From assembly GCA_947624295.1 (NCBI GenBank), contig CANQJV010000014.1:1-46738 (forward strand): 46,738 nt of DNA. Direction: 5' to 3'. A model generated the notes under the pieces. That model was not told the DNA's origin. It was given only the letters and a program-made list of their open reading frames with translations, and did not search any database. This DNA is from an uncultured Ruminococcus sp. Lineage in GTDB: Bacteria > Bacillota > Clostridia > Oscillospirales > Ruminococcaceae. Position 1 is the stretch's first letter; each line of letters opens with the position of its first letter. A program made the translations under genes and the position numbers. This document shows, piece by piece, positions 1 through 8,229 of this stretch.

Positions 1-652
1 TAGGAACGATGTTAGCAGCACCTGCTCTTGCTCTTCTGAGGTCGCCCTTTCTGTGAGGACCGTCAAGAATCATCTGGTCACCTGTATAAGCGTGGATAGT
101 TGACATGATACCGCTCTGGATAGGAGCATAGTCGTTGAGAGCCTTAGCCATAGGTGCGAGGCAGTTAGTTGTGCATGATGCAGCAGAAATGATAGTATCT
201 TCAGAAGTGAGAGTCTTTTCATTTACGCTGTAAACGATAGTTTTGAGGTCATTGCCTGCCGGAGCAGAAATAACAACTTTCTTAGCACCTGCATCGATAT
301 GAGCCTGAGACTTGTCTTTTGAGCAGTAGAAACCTGTACATTCAAGAACAACGTCAACGCCGATTTCGCCCCAAGGAAGGTCCTTAGCATCTTTTTCAGC
401 ATAGATTTTGAGAGTTTTACCGTCAACTGTGATAGTACCAGCTTCGTCGTCAGCAGAAACAGTGTGAGCATTGTCACCTATTTTACCGCAGTAACCGCCC
501 TGAGCTGTATCGTACTTGAGAAGATGAGCGAGCATAGAGGGCTTAGTAAGGTCGTTGATAGCAACTACCTCATAACCTTCTGCACCGAACATCTGTCTGA
601 AAGCAAGACGACCGATACGACCGAAACCATTAATAGCAACTTTAACTGACAT
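1..652 (-). CDS. gap: Glyceraldehyde-3-phosphate dehydrogenase, 3' end outside window
   Basis: Catalyses NAD-dependent oxidation and phosphorylation of glyceraldehyde 3-phosphate in cytoplasmic glycolysis. About 217 residues are present and the C-terminal part runs off the left edge. The N-terminus has the Rossmann signature INGFGRIGR, and the active-site motif SCTTNC (catalytic Cys near residue 160) is read at about 160-176. The ATG at 652 follows AGGAGGT at about 663-669 with good spacing. A TTGAAA-N17-TATAAT promoter lies upstream. It is divergent from the next gene. The identity is firm; whether a glycolytic operon follows cannot be seen. Confidence 0.97.
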   Translation of the reverse strand, partial: MSVKVAINGFGRIGRLAFRQMFGAEGYEVVAINDLTKPSMLAHLLKYDTAQGGYCGKIGDNAHTVSADDEAGTITVDGKTLKIYAEKDAKDLPWGEIGVDVVLECTGFYCSKDKSQAHIDAGAKKVVISAPAGNDLKTIVYSVNEKTLTSEDTIISAASCTTNCLAPMAKALNDYAPIQSGIMSTIHAYTGDQMILDGPHRKGDLRRARAGAANIVP

Positions 653-721
653 TGGAAATTACCTCCTGATAATTTGTAATGTTGCAAGTCCTGAATTACA
701 TCAGAACTTGTCTGTATATAT

Positions 722-750
722 ATTATACAACATTCCACTGAATTTTTCAA
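722..750 (-). promoter_or_regulatory. Promoter of gap
   Basis: On the minus strand, TTGAAA (750-745) is followed by a 17-base spacer and TATAAT (727-722), about 70 bases before the gap start. The 653-1001 gap between genes holds only this promoter and the divergent one at 846-874; nothing else was recognised there. Confidence 0.7.
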
Positions 751-845
751 GTGTTTATTAGAAAAAAATAGTAATTTTACAAAAAATGTATATTATGTAC
801 AATAATCAACAGAAAACATTGTCTAATATTTATAAATAGTTTCTA

Positions 846-874
846 TTTCATTTTTGCTGAAAATGTAGTATAAT
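846..874 (+). promoter_or_regulatory. Putative promoter of the 1002 gene
   Basis: TTTCAT, a 17-base spacer and a perfect TATAAT (869-874). The resulting leader to the ATG at 1002 is about 120 bases long. Confidence 0.55.
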
Positions 875-1001
875 ATAATTACAGATTTTTTGCGTAGAAG
901 CTGATTGGGTGTAATTGCACAAAAATCAAAAGTAGACATTTGAATAAGAGATTCAAATGTATAGATTTGATTCATTCATAAAAAATCCGGAGGAAACATA
1001 T

Positions 1002-1763
1002 ATGAAAAAAGGAGATTTATTCAAGGAATCTTTAAGCGATGAATTTACCAACAATTATATAAAAGACTTTAATATTCAGACAAGAATGAATATTACAGGA
1101 ATAAGTTACTGGTGCAAAGTTCTTGCTGAAGCTGATGACAGCGAATGCAATTATGATTTCAGAGTTAATGTTGCTAACAATATAATAAAGTATTGCTGTC
1201 AAATTCTGAAAAATTCCGAGCTTTATGCCAATATTTCAGATTCTATAAAAGAAGGTGATATCAGAAAAACCACAGTAGAACTCAATGATTATCTGACTGA
1301 TTTTTGTGAGAAATGCAACAGGCATATAGAGGGCAAATGCAGAATAATTTTGTCAAAATGCGAAAATTCTTATATAGAAATAAATGAAAAATTTTTTAAC
1401 TTTATACTTCTTGTTTATGTAAGAATTGCTTTGTCAAAAAAATACACTAAACTGGAAATTTCATTTTCTTCTGAACAAAATTATGTGACAATTTGTTTAA
1501 AGGCAACAGACAAAAAATCCGATGGTAAATACAGTGAAGATGTTTCTGATATTTTCAGTGACTATTTCAACGATATTATTCCTTTGGTGTTAAAAAAGAT
1601 AGGCGGAACATTTTCCGGTGACGTTGAATGTTCACATATAAAATTCACTGAAAGCAAAGGTAATGCTTTATGTTCGCCAAAACCTCGTTTTATTGGTGAG
1701 GATTTGATGAATATTTTCAGTATTATGCTTGCTGATTTTGATGATTATAAATATTATTTATAA
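1002..1763 (+). CDS. Hypothetical protein, possibly a degenerate histidine-kinase-like protein
   Basis: 253 residues, no signal peptide or membrane segment, so probably cytoplasmic. The ATG at 1002 (MKKGDLF) is chosen over the in-frame ATG at 957 because GGAGG at 989-993 precedes it at ideal spacing and 957 has no ribosome binding site. A helical N-terminal half (residues about 25-110) is followed by an alpha/beta half (about 120-215). This order resembles a DHp plus HATPase arrangement: NFILLVYVRIALS sits where an N-box would be, and KLEISFSSEQNYVTICL looks like the following strand pair. No phospho-accepting His and no G-box motifs are visible, so kinase activity is unlikely. The fold assignment is inference only. 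Confidence 0.55.
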   Translation: MKKGDLFKESLSDEFTNNYIKDFNIQTRMNITGISYWCKVLAEADDSECNYDFRVNVANNIIKYCCQILKNSELYANISDSIKEGDIRKTTVELNDYLTDFCEKCNRHIEGKCRIILSKCENSYIEINEKFFNFILLVYVRIALSKKYTKLEISFSSEQNYVTICLKATDKKSDGKYSEDVSDIFSDYFNDIIPLVLKKIGGTFSGDVECSHIKFTESKGNALCSPKPRFIGEDLMNIFSIMLADFDDYKYYL

Positions 1764-1823
1764 CGGTTAAATCAAAAACTATGAAGATTTATCATTTTGA
1801 AATAAGAAAATTTAATTTTTTTG

Positions 1824-1852
1824 TTGACAATATTCAAAAAAAGTTATATAAT
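1824..1852 (+). promoter_or_regulatory. Promoter of the CYTH-phoH-ybeY-era-recO-mutS2 block
   Basis: Perfect TTGACA (1824-1829), 17-base spacer, perfect TATAAT (1847-1852), about 65 bases before the CYTH start. It is the only strong promoter seen before the tightly packed housekeeping genes. Confidence 0.8.
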
Positions 1853-1917
1853 ATATATAGTTAAGTGCCTGTACTTGATTTATGAAATTATTTTTTAGAA
1901 AATGGAGTTAGCAGAAA

Positions 1918-2415
1918 ATGGCGGAAAATCTTGAAATTGAAAGGAAATTCCTTGTTAAAATCCCTGATTTGAGTAATCTGAATGTTAAAAGAAAAATCAA
2001 TATATTGCAAACCTACCTTCAGAACGGCGAAAACGGTTCACAGAGAAGAGTGCGCAGAATTACTGAAAATGACAGCGTGAAATATTTCTACACCGAAAAA
2101 ATATTTTATTCGCCTGTAGTACGCAATGAATTGGAATCAGAAATAAGCAGTGACGAATATAACCGCCTTATTTCCGAAAAATTGACCGGTAACGCATCAG
2201 TTGAAAAATGCCGTATCTGTTTTGATTACGAAAATCAATTGTTTGAAATGGATATATACCCGTTTTCAGACAAATTCGCTGTACTGGAACTGGAACTTGA
2301 AAATTCTGAACAGAATATATTTTTCCCTGAATATGTTGATGTTGTAAAAGAAGTAACCGGAGTTGATGAATATTCTAACGTTACGCTTGCGAAAACAGGG
2401 AAATTCCCTGATTAA
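1918..2415 (+). CDS. CYTH domain protein (triphosphate tunnel metalloenzyme)
   Basis: 165 residues matching the class IV adenylate cyclase/thiamine-triphosphatase-like CYTH family. The N-terminal signature EIERKFLV (residues 6-13, the ExExK metal and phosphate-binding motif) is intact. Later basic and acidic strands (RRVRR, TEK, NELESEIS, ELELE) fit the tunnel-lining pattern. Family members hydrolyse inorganic tripolyphosphate or other triphosphates with divalent metal; the substrate here is unknown. A GGAG lies about 10 bases upstream of the ATG. The stop is 15 bases before phoH, so co-transcription is likely. Confidence 0.85.
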   Translation: MAENLEIERKFLVKIPDLSNLNVKRKINILQTYLQNGENGSQRRVRRITENDSVKYFYTEKIFYSPVVRNELESEISSDEYNRLISEKLTGNASVEKCRICFDYENQLFEMDIYPFSDKFAVLELELENSEQNIFFPEYVDVVKEVTGVDEYSNVTLAKTGKFPD

Positions 2416-2430
2416 AAGGAGAACTTTTTA

Positions 2431-3396
2431 ATGACAGAAAAAATTCTTGATATTGACAACAAAGACGATTTATCCGCACTTTTCGGGCAGTTTGACAGCA
2501 ATATAAGGCGGATTGAAAATGAATACGGCGTGAAAATTGTTGTGCGGGACGGCGTGAAAATTATCGGGAATGAACCGCTTGTTTCCGCCGCTGTAAAAGC
2601 AGTGAACGCTCTCCTGAATATGAGCAGGAGCGGTCAGCCTTTGAGTGACCAGACAGTCCGCTATGTGACTTCAATGGTTGCGGACGGTGCAGAAGAACAA
2701 CTTGCTGAACTCGGCGGTGACGGTGTGTGCCTGACAGCATCAGGGAAAATTGTCCGTCCACGTACTGTAGGGCAAAAGCATTACCTTAATGCGATAAAAA
2801 ATAATACAATTGTCCTCGGAATAGGTCCTGCCGGTACCGGTAAAACGTACCTTGCTGTTGCAATGGCAGTAAAGGCTTTCAGAGAACGGAAAGTCAAAAA
2901 GATTATCTTGACACGCCCTGCTGTTGAGGCTGGCGAAAAACTGGGATTTCTGCCGGGTGATATGCAGGATAAGGTTGACCCGTATCTCAGACCGCTGTAT
3001 GATGCGCTTTTTGATATGTTCGGTGCTGACAGATTTGCGCAGTATATGGAAAAGGGGATTATTGAAGTCGCACCGCTTGCCTATATGAGAGGACGGACTC
3101 TTGATGAAGCGTTTATTATTCTCGATGAGGCTCAGAATACGACTTCCGAACAGATTAAAATGTTCCTCACACGTCTCGGCAACGAAAGCAGAATGGTGAT
3201 AACAGGCGATATTACGCAGATTGACCTGCCTGATGCAAGAAAATCAGGACTTGTTGAGGCTGTAAACGTACTTAAAGGGATTGACGATATAAATATTCAT
3301 AGGTTTACGGAAAAAGATGTTGTACGTCATAAACTTGTACAGGATATTATAAAGGCATATGAAAAATTTAATGAAGGGAGAAGAAATCATGCCTAA
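2431..3396 (+). CDS. phoH: PhoH family ATPase
   Basis: 321 residues. An N-terminal KH-like RNA-binding segment (about 20-65) precedes a PhoH ATPase domain with Walker A GPAGTGKT (132-139) and Walker B/DEAQN (ILDEAQN, about 230). PhoH proteins are cytoplasmic ATPases linked to RNA metabolism and are usually encoded next to ybeY, as here. The AAAAGGAG ribosome binding site at 2415-2422 supports the ATG at 2431. The 3' end overlaps ybeY by 8 bases, implying translational coupling. This is the PhoL/YbeZ-type short form; it lacks the PIN domain of longer PhoH2 proteins. Confidence 0.93.
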   Translation: MTEKILDIDNKDDLSALFGQFDSNIRRIENEYGVKIVVRDGVKIIGNEPLVSAAVKAVNALLNMSRSGQPLSDQTVRYVTSMVADGAEEQLAELGGDGVCLTASGKIVRPRTVGQKHYLNAIKNNTIVLGIGPAGTGKTYLAVAMAVKAFRERKVKKIILTRPAVEAGEKLGFLPGDMQDKVDPYLRPLYDALFDMFGADRFAQYMEKGIIEVAPLAYMRGRTLDEAFIILDEAQNTTSEQIKMFLTRLGNESRMVITGDITQIDLPDARKSGLVEAVNVLKGIDDINIHRFTEKDVVRHKLVQDIIKAYEKFNEGRRNHA

Positions 3397-3901
3397 GTTG
3401 AAAGTATATGTAAAAAATAACCAGACGGAGGTGAAAGTACCTGTAGGAATCCGCCTTCTTATAAGGAGATGCTGTCAGGCAGTCCTTACTACGGAGAATT
3501 TCGGCAAAGATGCGGAAGTAAGCGTTTCATTTGTCAAAAATGCCGAAATACGGGAACTGAACAAGATTTACAGGGATAAGGACAGCGTTACGGACGTTTT
3601 GTCTTTCCCGCTGACGAGTGAGGACGGGACTGTTGAGGTTAACCCCGAAACAAATGCAATACTGCTCGGTGATATTGTCATTTCCCTTGAAACAGCCGTA
3701 AAACAGGCGCAGAATTACGGTCATTCGCTTGAACGTGAAATCGGTTTTCTTACGGTTCACTCTATGCTGCATCTTCTCGGCTACGACCACGAAACAAGTC
3801 AGCTTGACCAGCGTATTATGCGTGAAAAAGAAGAATCAGTCCTTGAAAAGCTGGGTATTTCAAGAGATGTTACTTTCGTTGACCCCGGAGATAAAAACTG
3901 A
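3389..3901 (+). CDS. ybeY: Endoribonuclease YbeY (rRNA maturation factor)
   Basis: 170 residues. A metal-dependent single-strand RNase needed for 16S rRNA 3' maturation and ribosome quality control. The zinc motif HSMLHLLGYDH places the three ligands at His124, His128 and His134. The preceding NAEIRELNKIYRDKDSVTDVLSFP is the conserved family segment, quoted here in part by its core DKDSVTDVLSFP. The ATG at 3389 follows AAGGGAGAAGAA; an upstream in-frame ATG at 3359 lies inside phoH without its own site. The stop TGA shares one base with the era ATG. Confidence 0.95.
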   Translation: MPKLKVYVKNNQTEVKVPVGIRLLIRRCCQAVLTTENFGKDAEVSVSFVKNAEIRELNKIYRDKDSVTDVLSFPLTSEDGTVEVNPETNAILLGDIVISLETAVKQAQNYGHSLEREIGFLTVHSMLHLLGYDHETSQLDQRIMREKEESVLEKLGISRDVTFVDPGDKN

Positions 3902-4791
3902 TGTCCAGAACAGCTTTTGTAACAATCGCAGGGCGCACAAATGCAGGGAAATCTTCTCTCCTTAACGCCATAGTAGGCGAAAAAATAGCGTCCGTAAGCA
4001 GTAAACCGCAGACAACACGCACAAGAATTACAGGAATCCGCAATATAGACGATGTACAGCTTGTTTTCTTTGATACGCCGGGACTTCATAAGCCTGTAAA
4101 CAAATTAAGCGAACATATGCTGAATACCGTCCGTGAATCAGTAAGCGATATTGATGCAGTGATTTTTGTACAGGACTGCACTAAAAAAATCAACGAACAG
4201 GAAACAAATTTACTCAAATCCCTTAATAAATCGGGAATGCCCGTAATTCTTGTGATTAACAAAATTGATTTAATCAAAAAAGATGAACTCGCCAACTGTA
4301 TCGCTGAAATGTCCGCAAAAGCCAATTTTCAGGCGATAATCCCCGTGAGCGTAAAGGAAAACAACGGCGTTGATATTGTTATCAGCGAAATAATCGCTCT
4401 TTCGGAAGAATCCGTGCATTATTTCCCGGACGATATGATTACCGACCAGCCCGAAAAAGTACTTGCAGGGGAAATCATCAGGGAAAAACTGCTTGAATTG
4501 CTGAAAGATGAAGTACCACACGGAATTGCAGTCGGTGTCGAACAGATGTCGGAACGTGATGACAAGGATATTCTCGATATATCGGCAGTTATCTATTGCG
4601 AACGTGAATCGCATAAGGGTATTATTATCGGCAAAGGCGGTTCTATGCTGAAAAAAGCCTCTACAGAGGCACGCATTGAACTTGAGGAGTTTTTTCAAAT
4701 AAAAGTCAATCTTAAATGCTGGGTCAAGGTTAAAGAGGATTGGCGTAACCGTGAAGGTCTTATCCGCAGTTTCGGCTTGTCTGATAACTGA
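3901..4791 (+). CDS. era: GTPase Era
   Basis: 296 residues, typical for Era, which binds the 3' end of 16S rRNA and the small subunit during assembly. G1 is GRTNAGKSSLL (11-21), a slight variant of the usual GRPNVGKS. G3 is DTPGLHKP and G4 is NKID. The C-terminal KH domain carries IIIGKGGSMLKKA and ends the protein. The start overlaps the ybeY stop by one base, the classical ybeY-era arrangement. About 80 AT-rich bases separate it from yqzL. Confidence 0.97.
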   Translation: MSRTAFVTIAGRTNAGKSSLLNAIVGEKIASVSSKPQTTRTRITGIRNIDDVQLVFFDTPGLHKPVNKLSEHMLNTVRESVSDIDAVIFVQDCTKKINEQETNLLKSLNKSGMPVILVINKIDLIKKDELANCIAEMSAKANFQAIIPVSVKENNGVDIVISEIIALSEESVHYFPDDMITDQPEKVLAGEIIREKLLELLKDEVPHGIAVGVEQMSERDDKDILDISAVIYCERESHKGIIIGKGGSMLKKASTEARIELEEFFQIKVNLKCWVKVKEDWRNREGLIRSFGLSDN

Positions 4792-4871
4792 CAGAATATA
4801 ACATATATATTTTCGTGTGATTTGCAGATAATATCTTATATTCTCCAAATATTTATATACGGAGGTCTGCA

Positions 4872-4982
4872 ATGAATACTGAAAATACTGAACAATTATG
4901 GGATAAATTCGCCGAAAGCGGCAGTATTTACGATTATATTGAATATATAAACAAAAAGGATTCTTGTGATGACAACGATTGA
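4872..4982 (+). CDS. yqzL: Small YqzL-like protein upstream of recO
   Basis: 36-codon reading frame with GGAGG at 4861-4865 and ATG at 4872. The core LWDKFAESGSIYDYIEY matches the pattern of the short YqzL proteins, LWxxFxxTGxIxxYLxY, encoded immediately before recO in many Firmicutes. Function unknown in the family; cytoplasmic by composition. Its last 14 bases overlap recO. It is easily missed because it is so short. The call rests on position, ribosome binding site and motif recall, not on a database match. Confidence 0.75.
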   Translation: MNTENTEQLWDKFAESGSIYDYIEYINKKDSCDDND

Positions 4983-5706
4983 GGGTATTGTCCTGAAAGA
5001 ACGTTCGTTCGGTGAACAGGATAAATTTATAGATGTTCTTACTAAAGACAGAGGTGTTATTGAACTCCCTGTAAAAGGTGCAAGGAAAATCAACGGCAGA
5101 ATGTCTGCATCAACACAACTTTTTGCTTATTCACGTTTCTGCTTTGAACAGAAAAAAAACAGGCTCTATATCAACAGTGTAGAGCCTATACATATTTTCT
5201 ACGGCTTGAGGGACTCCCTCTCTGCTATTTCGCTTGCAAGCTATTTTGCGGATATTGTGCGCTCATGTATTCCCGAACTCACCGAAAGCGAAAATATTGC
5301 GAGGCTTTTCCTCAATACACTGCACTATCTCGAGAATAATCTGCGGAGTGAAAAGCTCCTCAAAAGTATTTTTGAACTCCGTCTTATGTCCGAAACAGGC
5401 TTTATGCCTGATGTGCTGGGATGCCGTATATGCGGTGATTTTGAACCGCAAGTCATTTATTTTTCCGTGCCGGAAGGCGGTTTTATATGCGGGAATTGCT
5501 GTAATTCAGCTGATTACGGCGTAAAACTTGAATATCCTGTACTTCAGGCGGTCAGGCATATTGTACTTGCGGATTTTGACAGGCTTTTTAATTTCCGTGT
5601 ATCAGATAAAACGCTTGACAGACTTGCGTTTTTTGCTGAAAAATATATCATCGCACATCTTGAAAAAAATTTTAACACACTTGATTTTTATAAATCACTT
5701 TTTTAA
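4969..5706 (+). CDS. recO: DNA repair protein RecO
   Basis: 245 residues. RecO anneals strands and with RecR loads RecA onto SSB-coated DNA. The N-terminal OB fold starts with the typical EGIVLKERSFGEQDKFIDVLT. The C-terminal half carries the zinc site CRIC (Cys152, Cys155) and CGNC (Cys174, Cys177). AAGGA at 4956-4960 fits the ATG at 4969 better than the GTG at 4966. The start lies inside yqzL, so coupling to that small gene is likely; mutS2 follows 24 bases after the stop. Confidence 0.95.
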   Translation: MTTIEGIVLKERSFGEQDKFIDVLTKDRGVIELPVKGARKINGRMSASTQLFAYSRFCFEQKKNRLYINSVEPIHIFYGLRDSLSAISLASYFADIVRSCIPELTESENIARLFLNTLHYLENNLRSEKLLKSIFELRLMSETGFMPDVLGCRICGDFEPQVIYFSVPEGGFICGNCCNSADYGVKLEYPVLQAVRHIVLADFDRLFNFRVSDKTLDRLAFFAEKYIIAHLEKNFNTLDFYKSLF

Positions 5707-5730
5707 TTTTAATTTTAATGGTAAAAAAAT

Positions 5731-8115
5731 ATGAATAAATATCTTAAGACTTTAGAACTCGACAAAATACTTGAAATGCTTGCCGGACTTTGTTCAAACG
5801 ACGAAACAAAGCGTATGGCTTATGCACTTCGCCCCGTATACGATTTAGCAGAAGTCCGCCTTGAAAATCTCAAGACAAATCAGGCTCTTGCACTTTCAAT
5901 ACAATTCGGAACACCGCCTTTTGCTGACTTCAAAGACGTTTCCGTATCAGCTAAACGTGCAAAAACAGGTGCAGTAATATCACTGCGTGACCTTATGGAC
6001 ATTGCAGTTATGCTCCGTCAGATAAGCGGACTTGCCAAATGGTACAGCAGCTGCGAAAATGTTGAAACTGAACTTGATTACCTGTTTTCACGGCTTTCGC
6101 CGAACGACTGGTTACTTGAAAAATTAGACCGCTCTATAATTTCGGAAACTGAACTTTCCGATGCGGCAAGCCCTGAACTTTCAGCGATAAGACGTAAAAT
6201 TCACCGTGCTGAAATGAATTTGCGAGAAACTCTCGACAAAATGGTAAAAAATAAAACTACTCAACAGTATTTGCAGGAAACAAATGTCACTATAAGGGAC
6301 GGCAGATTTGTATTGCCCGTAAAATCAGAGTACAGAGGGCAAGTAAGCGGTCTTGTGCATGATACTTCCGCAACAGGACAGACTATTTTCATTGAACCTA
6401 TGGCGGTAGTAGAGGCTAACAATGACATACGTATATTGCAGGGCAAAGAACAGGAGGAAATTGAACGCATTATCCGTGAACTTTGCATAGAAGTTGGTGA
6501 ATATGCTGATATTTTGTGCGAAAATTACAAAATCTGCACTGAATTGAATCTGTATTTTGCTAAATCGAATCTTGCAGCGAAACTCAAATGTTCTATGCCT
6601 CAGATAACTGATGACGGCATAGTGAACCTGAAAAAAGCACGTCACCCGTTACTTGATATAAAAAAGGCTATACCGATAGATTTGTCAATAGGTGGAGAAT
6701 ATCAGGCACTTATAATAACAGGACCGAATACAGGCGGTAAAACCGTTGCCCTTAAAACAGCGGGACTTCTTGCTGTAATGACGATGTGCGGATTGCTTAT
6801 CCCTGTATCAGACGGCAGTACAATATCAATATTTGAACATATTCTTGTTGATATAGGCGACAGTCAGAGTATTGAACAAAATCTCTCAACTTTTTCGTCA
6901 CATACCAACAAAGTCATTGAAATTTTAAGTATAGCGGACGAAAAATCGCTTGTATTGCTTGACGAACTCGGTTCAGGAACTGACCCCGTAGAAGGTGCAG
7001 CACTTGCTGTATCGATAATCGGCAGACTTATTGAAAACGGTGCAAGGCTTATGGTGACAACTCACTATCAGGAACTCAAAGTTTTTGCAATTGATACGCC
7101 GAATGTGCAAAATGCATCATGTGAATTTGATATTGAAACGCTCCGCCCGACTTATAGGCTTATAGTCGGCTCACCCGGTAAATCAAACGCTTTTGCAATT
7201 TCGGAAAGCCTTGGAATGCCGTCAGATATTATTGCGGAAGCAAAATCCCATGTTGACGAGGCAAACACACGCCTTGAGGAAGTAATCGGTAAACTTGAAT
7301 CCGTCAGAATCGAGTTGGAGCGTGAAAAAAATAAGGCTGAACAGCTCCGCATAGAAATTGCTGAACATGAGGAACAACTTCGCATTGAACGTGAAAATAT
7401 AGAGAAATTCAAGGCTGATGAACTCGAAAAGGCACGTTTACAGGCGATGACCATAATTGAACAGACTAAAGCAGAGTCAAACGAACTTATTGATGAACTC
7501 GAAAAAATCCGCAAAGAAAAGGATAAAAAAGATTTCAGTGCAAATGTTTCGGGAATCAAATCAAAATCACGGCAGAGTTTCAACAATATGTACAATATAG
7601 CTAATCCCGTAAACAGTGCTGACGGCAATGAGGAGTATGTACTTCCACGGAAACTGCGGAGAGGTGATACTGTTTATATCGTCGATTTACAGCGGAAAGG
7701 TATCATTTCAGGCGACCCCGACGGCAGTGACTTTGTTTTTGTGCAAATGGGTGCTATGAAAACTAAAATGAATATTTCACGGCTGAGGTTGGAGAAATCA
7801 CACAATACAAGTAATAAAACCGTCAAATCAGGCAGAAAACAGGGGAGAGTATCCGTGAAAGCTGAAAGGCGTGGCAAAATGGAACTTGATATACGTGGCT
7901 GCGACTGCATTGACGGCGTGTATCAGCTTGATGCTTTTATAGACAGGGCAGTTATGTCAAATATTTCAATTATATCAGTAATCCACGGCAAAGGTACAGG
8001 CACACTCCGTTCAGCAGTACATAAACGGCTGAAAGAACATCCGTCCGTGAAAAGTTTCAGGCTCGGAGTTTACGGAGAAGGTGAGGACGGCGTTACTATT
8101 GTGGAACTGAAATAA
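5731..8115 (+). CDS. mutS2: Endonuclease MutS2 (Smr-domain MutS homologue)
   Basis: 794 residues. MutS2 suppresses homologous recombination and acts in ribosome rescue in Firmicutes; it lacks the mismatch-recognition domain of MutS. Walker A GPNTGGKT is at 331-338, with LLDELGSGTDP as Walker B and STFSSHTNK before it. A long charged coiled coil (about 520-625) precedes a beta-rich KOW-like segment and the C-terminal Smr nuclease domain (717-794), with LDIRG and HGKGTGTLR intact. It is the last gene of the block; no strong terminator follows before the promoter at 8166. Confidence 0.97.
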   Translation: MNKYLKTLELDKILEMLAGLCSNDETKRMAYALRPVYDLAEVRLENLKTNQALALSIQFGTPPFADFKDVSVSAKRAKTGAVISLRDLMDIAVMLRQISGLAKWYSSCENVETELDYLFSRLSPNDWLLEKLDRSIISETELSDAASPELSAIRRKIHRAEMNLRETLDKMVKNKTTQQYLQETNVTIRDGRFVLPVKSEYRGQVSGLVHDTSATGQTIFIEPMAVVEANNDIRILQGKEQEEIERIIRELCIEVGEYADILCENYKICTELNLYFAKSNLAAKLKCSMPQITDDGIVNLKKARHPLLDIKKAIPIDLSIGGEYQALIITGPNTGGKTVALKTAGLLAVMTMCGLLIPVSDGSTISIFEHILVDIGDSQSIEQNLSTFSSHTNKVIEILSIADEKSLVLLDELGSGTDPVEGAALAVSIIGRLIENGARLMVTTHYQELKVFAIDTPNVQNASCEFDIETLRPTYRLIVGSPGKSNAFAISESLGMPSDIIAEAKSHVDEANTRLEEVIGKLESVRIELEREKNKAEQLRIEIAEHEEQLRIERENIEKFKADELEKARLQAMTIIEQTKAESNELIDELEKIRKEKDKKDFSANVSGIKSKSRQSFNNMYNIANPVNSADGNEEYVLPRKLRRGDTVYIVDLQRKGIISGDPDGSDFVFVQMGAMKTKMNISRLRLEKSHNTSNKTVKSGRKQGRVSVKAERRGKMELDIRGCDCIDGVYQLDAFIDRAVMSNISIISVIHGKGTGTLRSAVHKRLKEHPSVKSFRLGVYGEGEDGVTIVELK

Positions 8116-8165
8116 ATATGTCATAAATTTATAGTAAAATATCTTAATTTTATGTTATGTATCTA

Positions 8166-8194
8166 TTGACAAATTTATTGTAATGTGATATAAT
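8166..8194 (+). promoter_or_regulatory. Promoter of the REC-HD-GYP gene
   Basis: Perfect TTGACA (8166-8171), 17-base spacer, perfect TATAAT (8189-8194). Because the -10 box reaches 8194, the longest reading frame (TTG at 8194) cannot be fully transcribed. This supports the TTG at 8230 as the true start. Confidence 0.85.
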
Positions 8195-8229
8195 TGATTT
8201 GTTATAAAGAATATAGGAGGTTGATTTTC

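Noticed and set aside
4270..4872. 200-residue open frame on the minus strand opposite era
   Set aside because: It is antisense to a clearly conserved GTPase, has no ribosome binding site and no family motifs.
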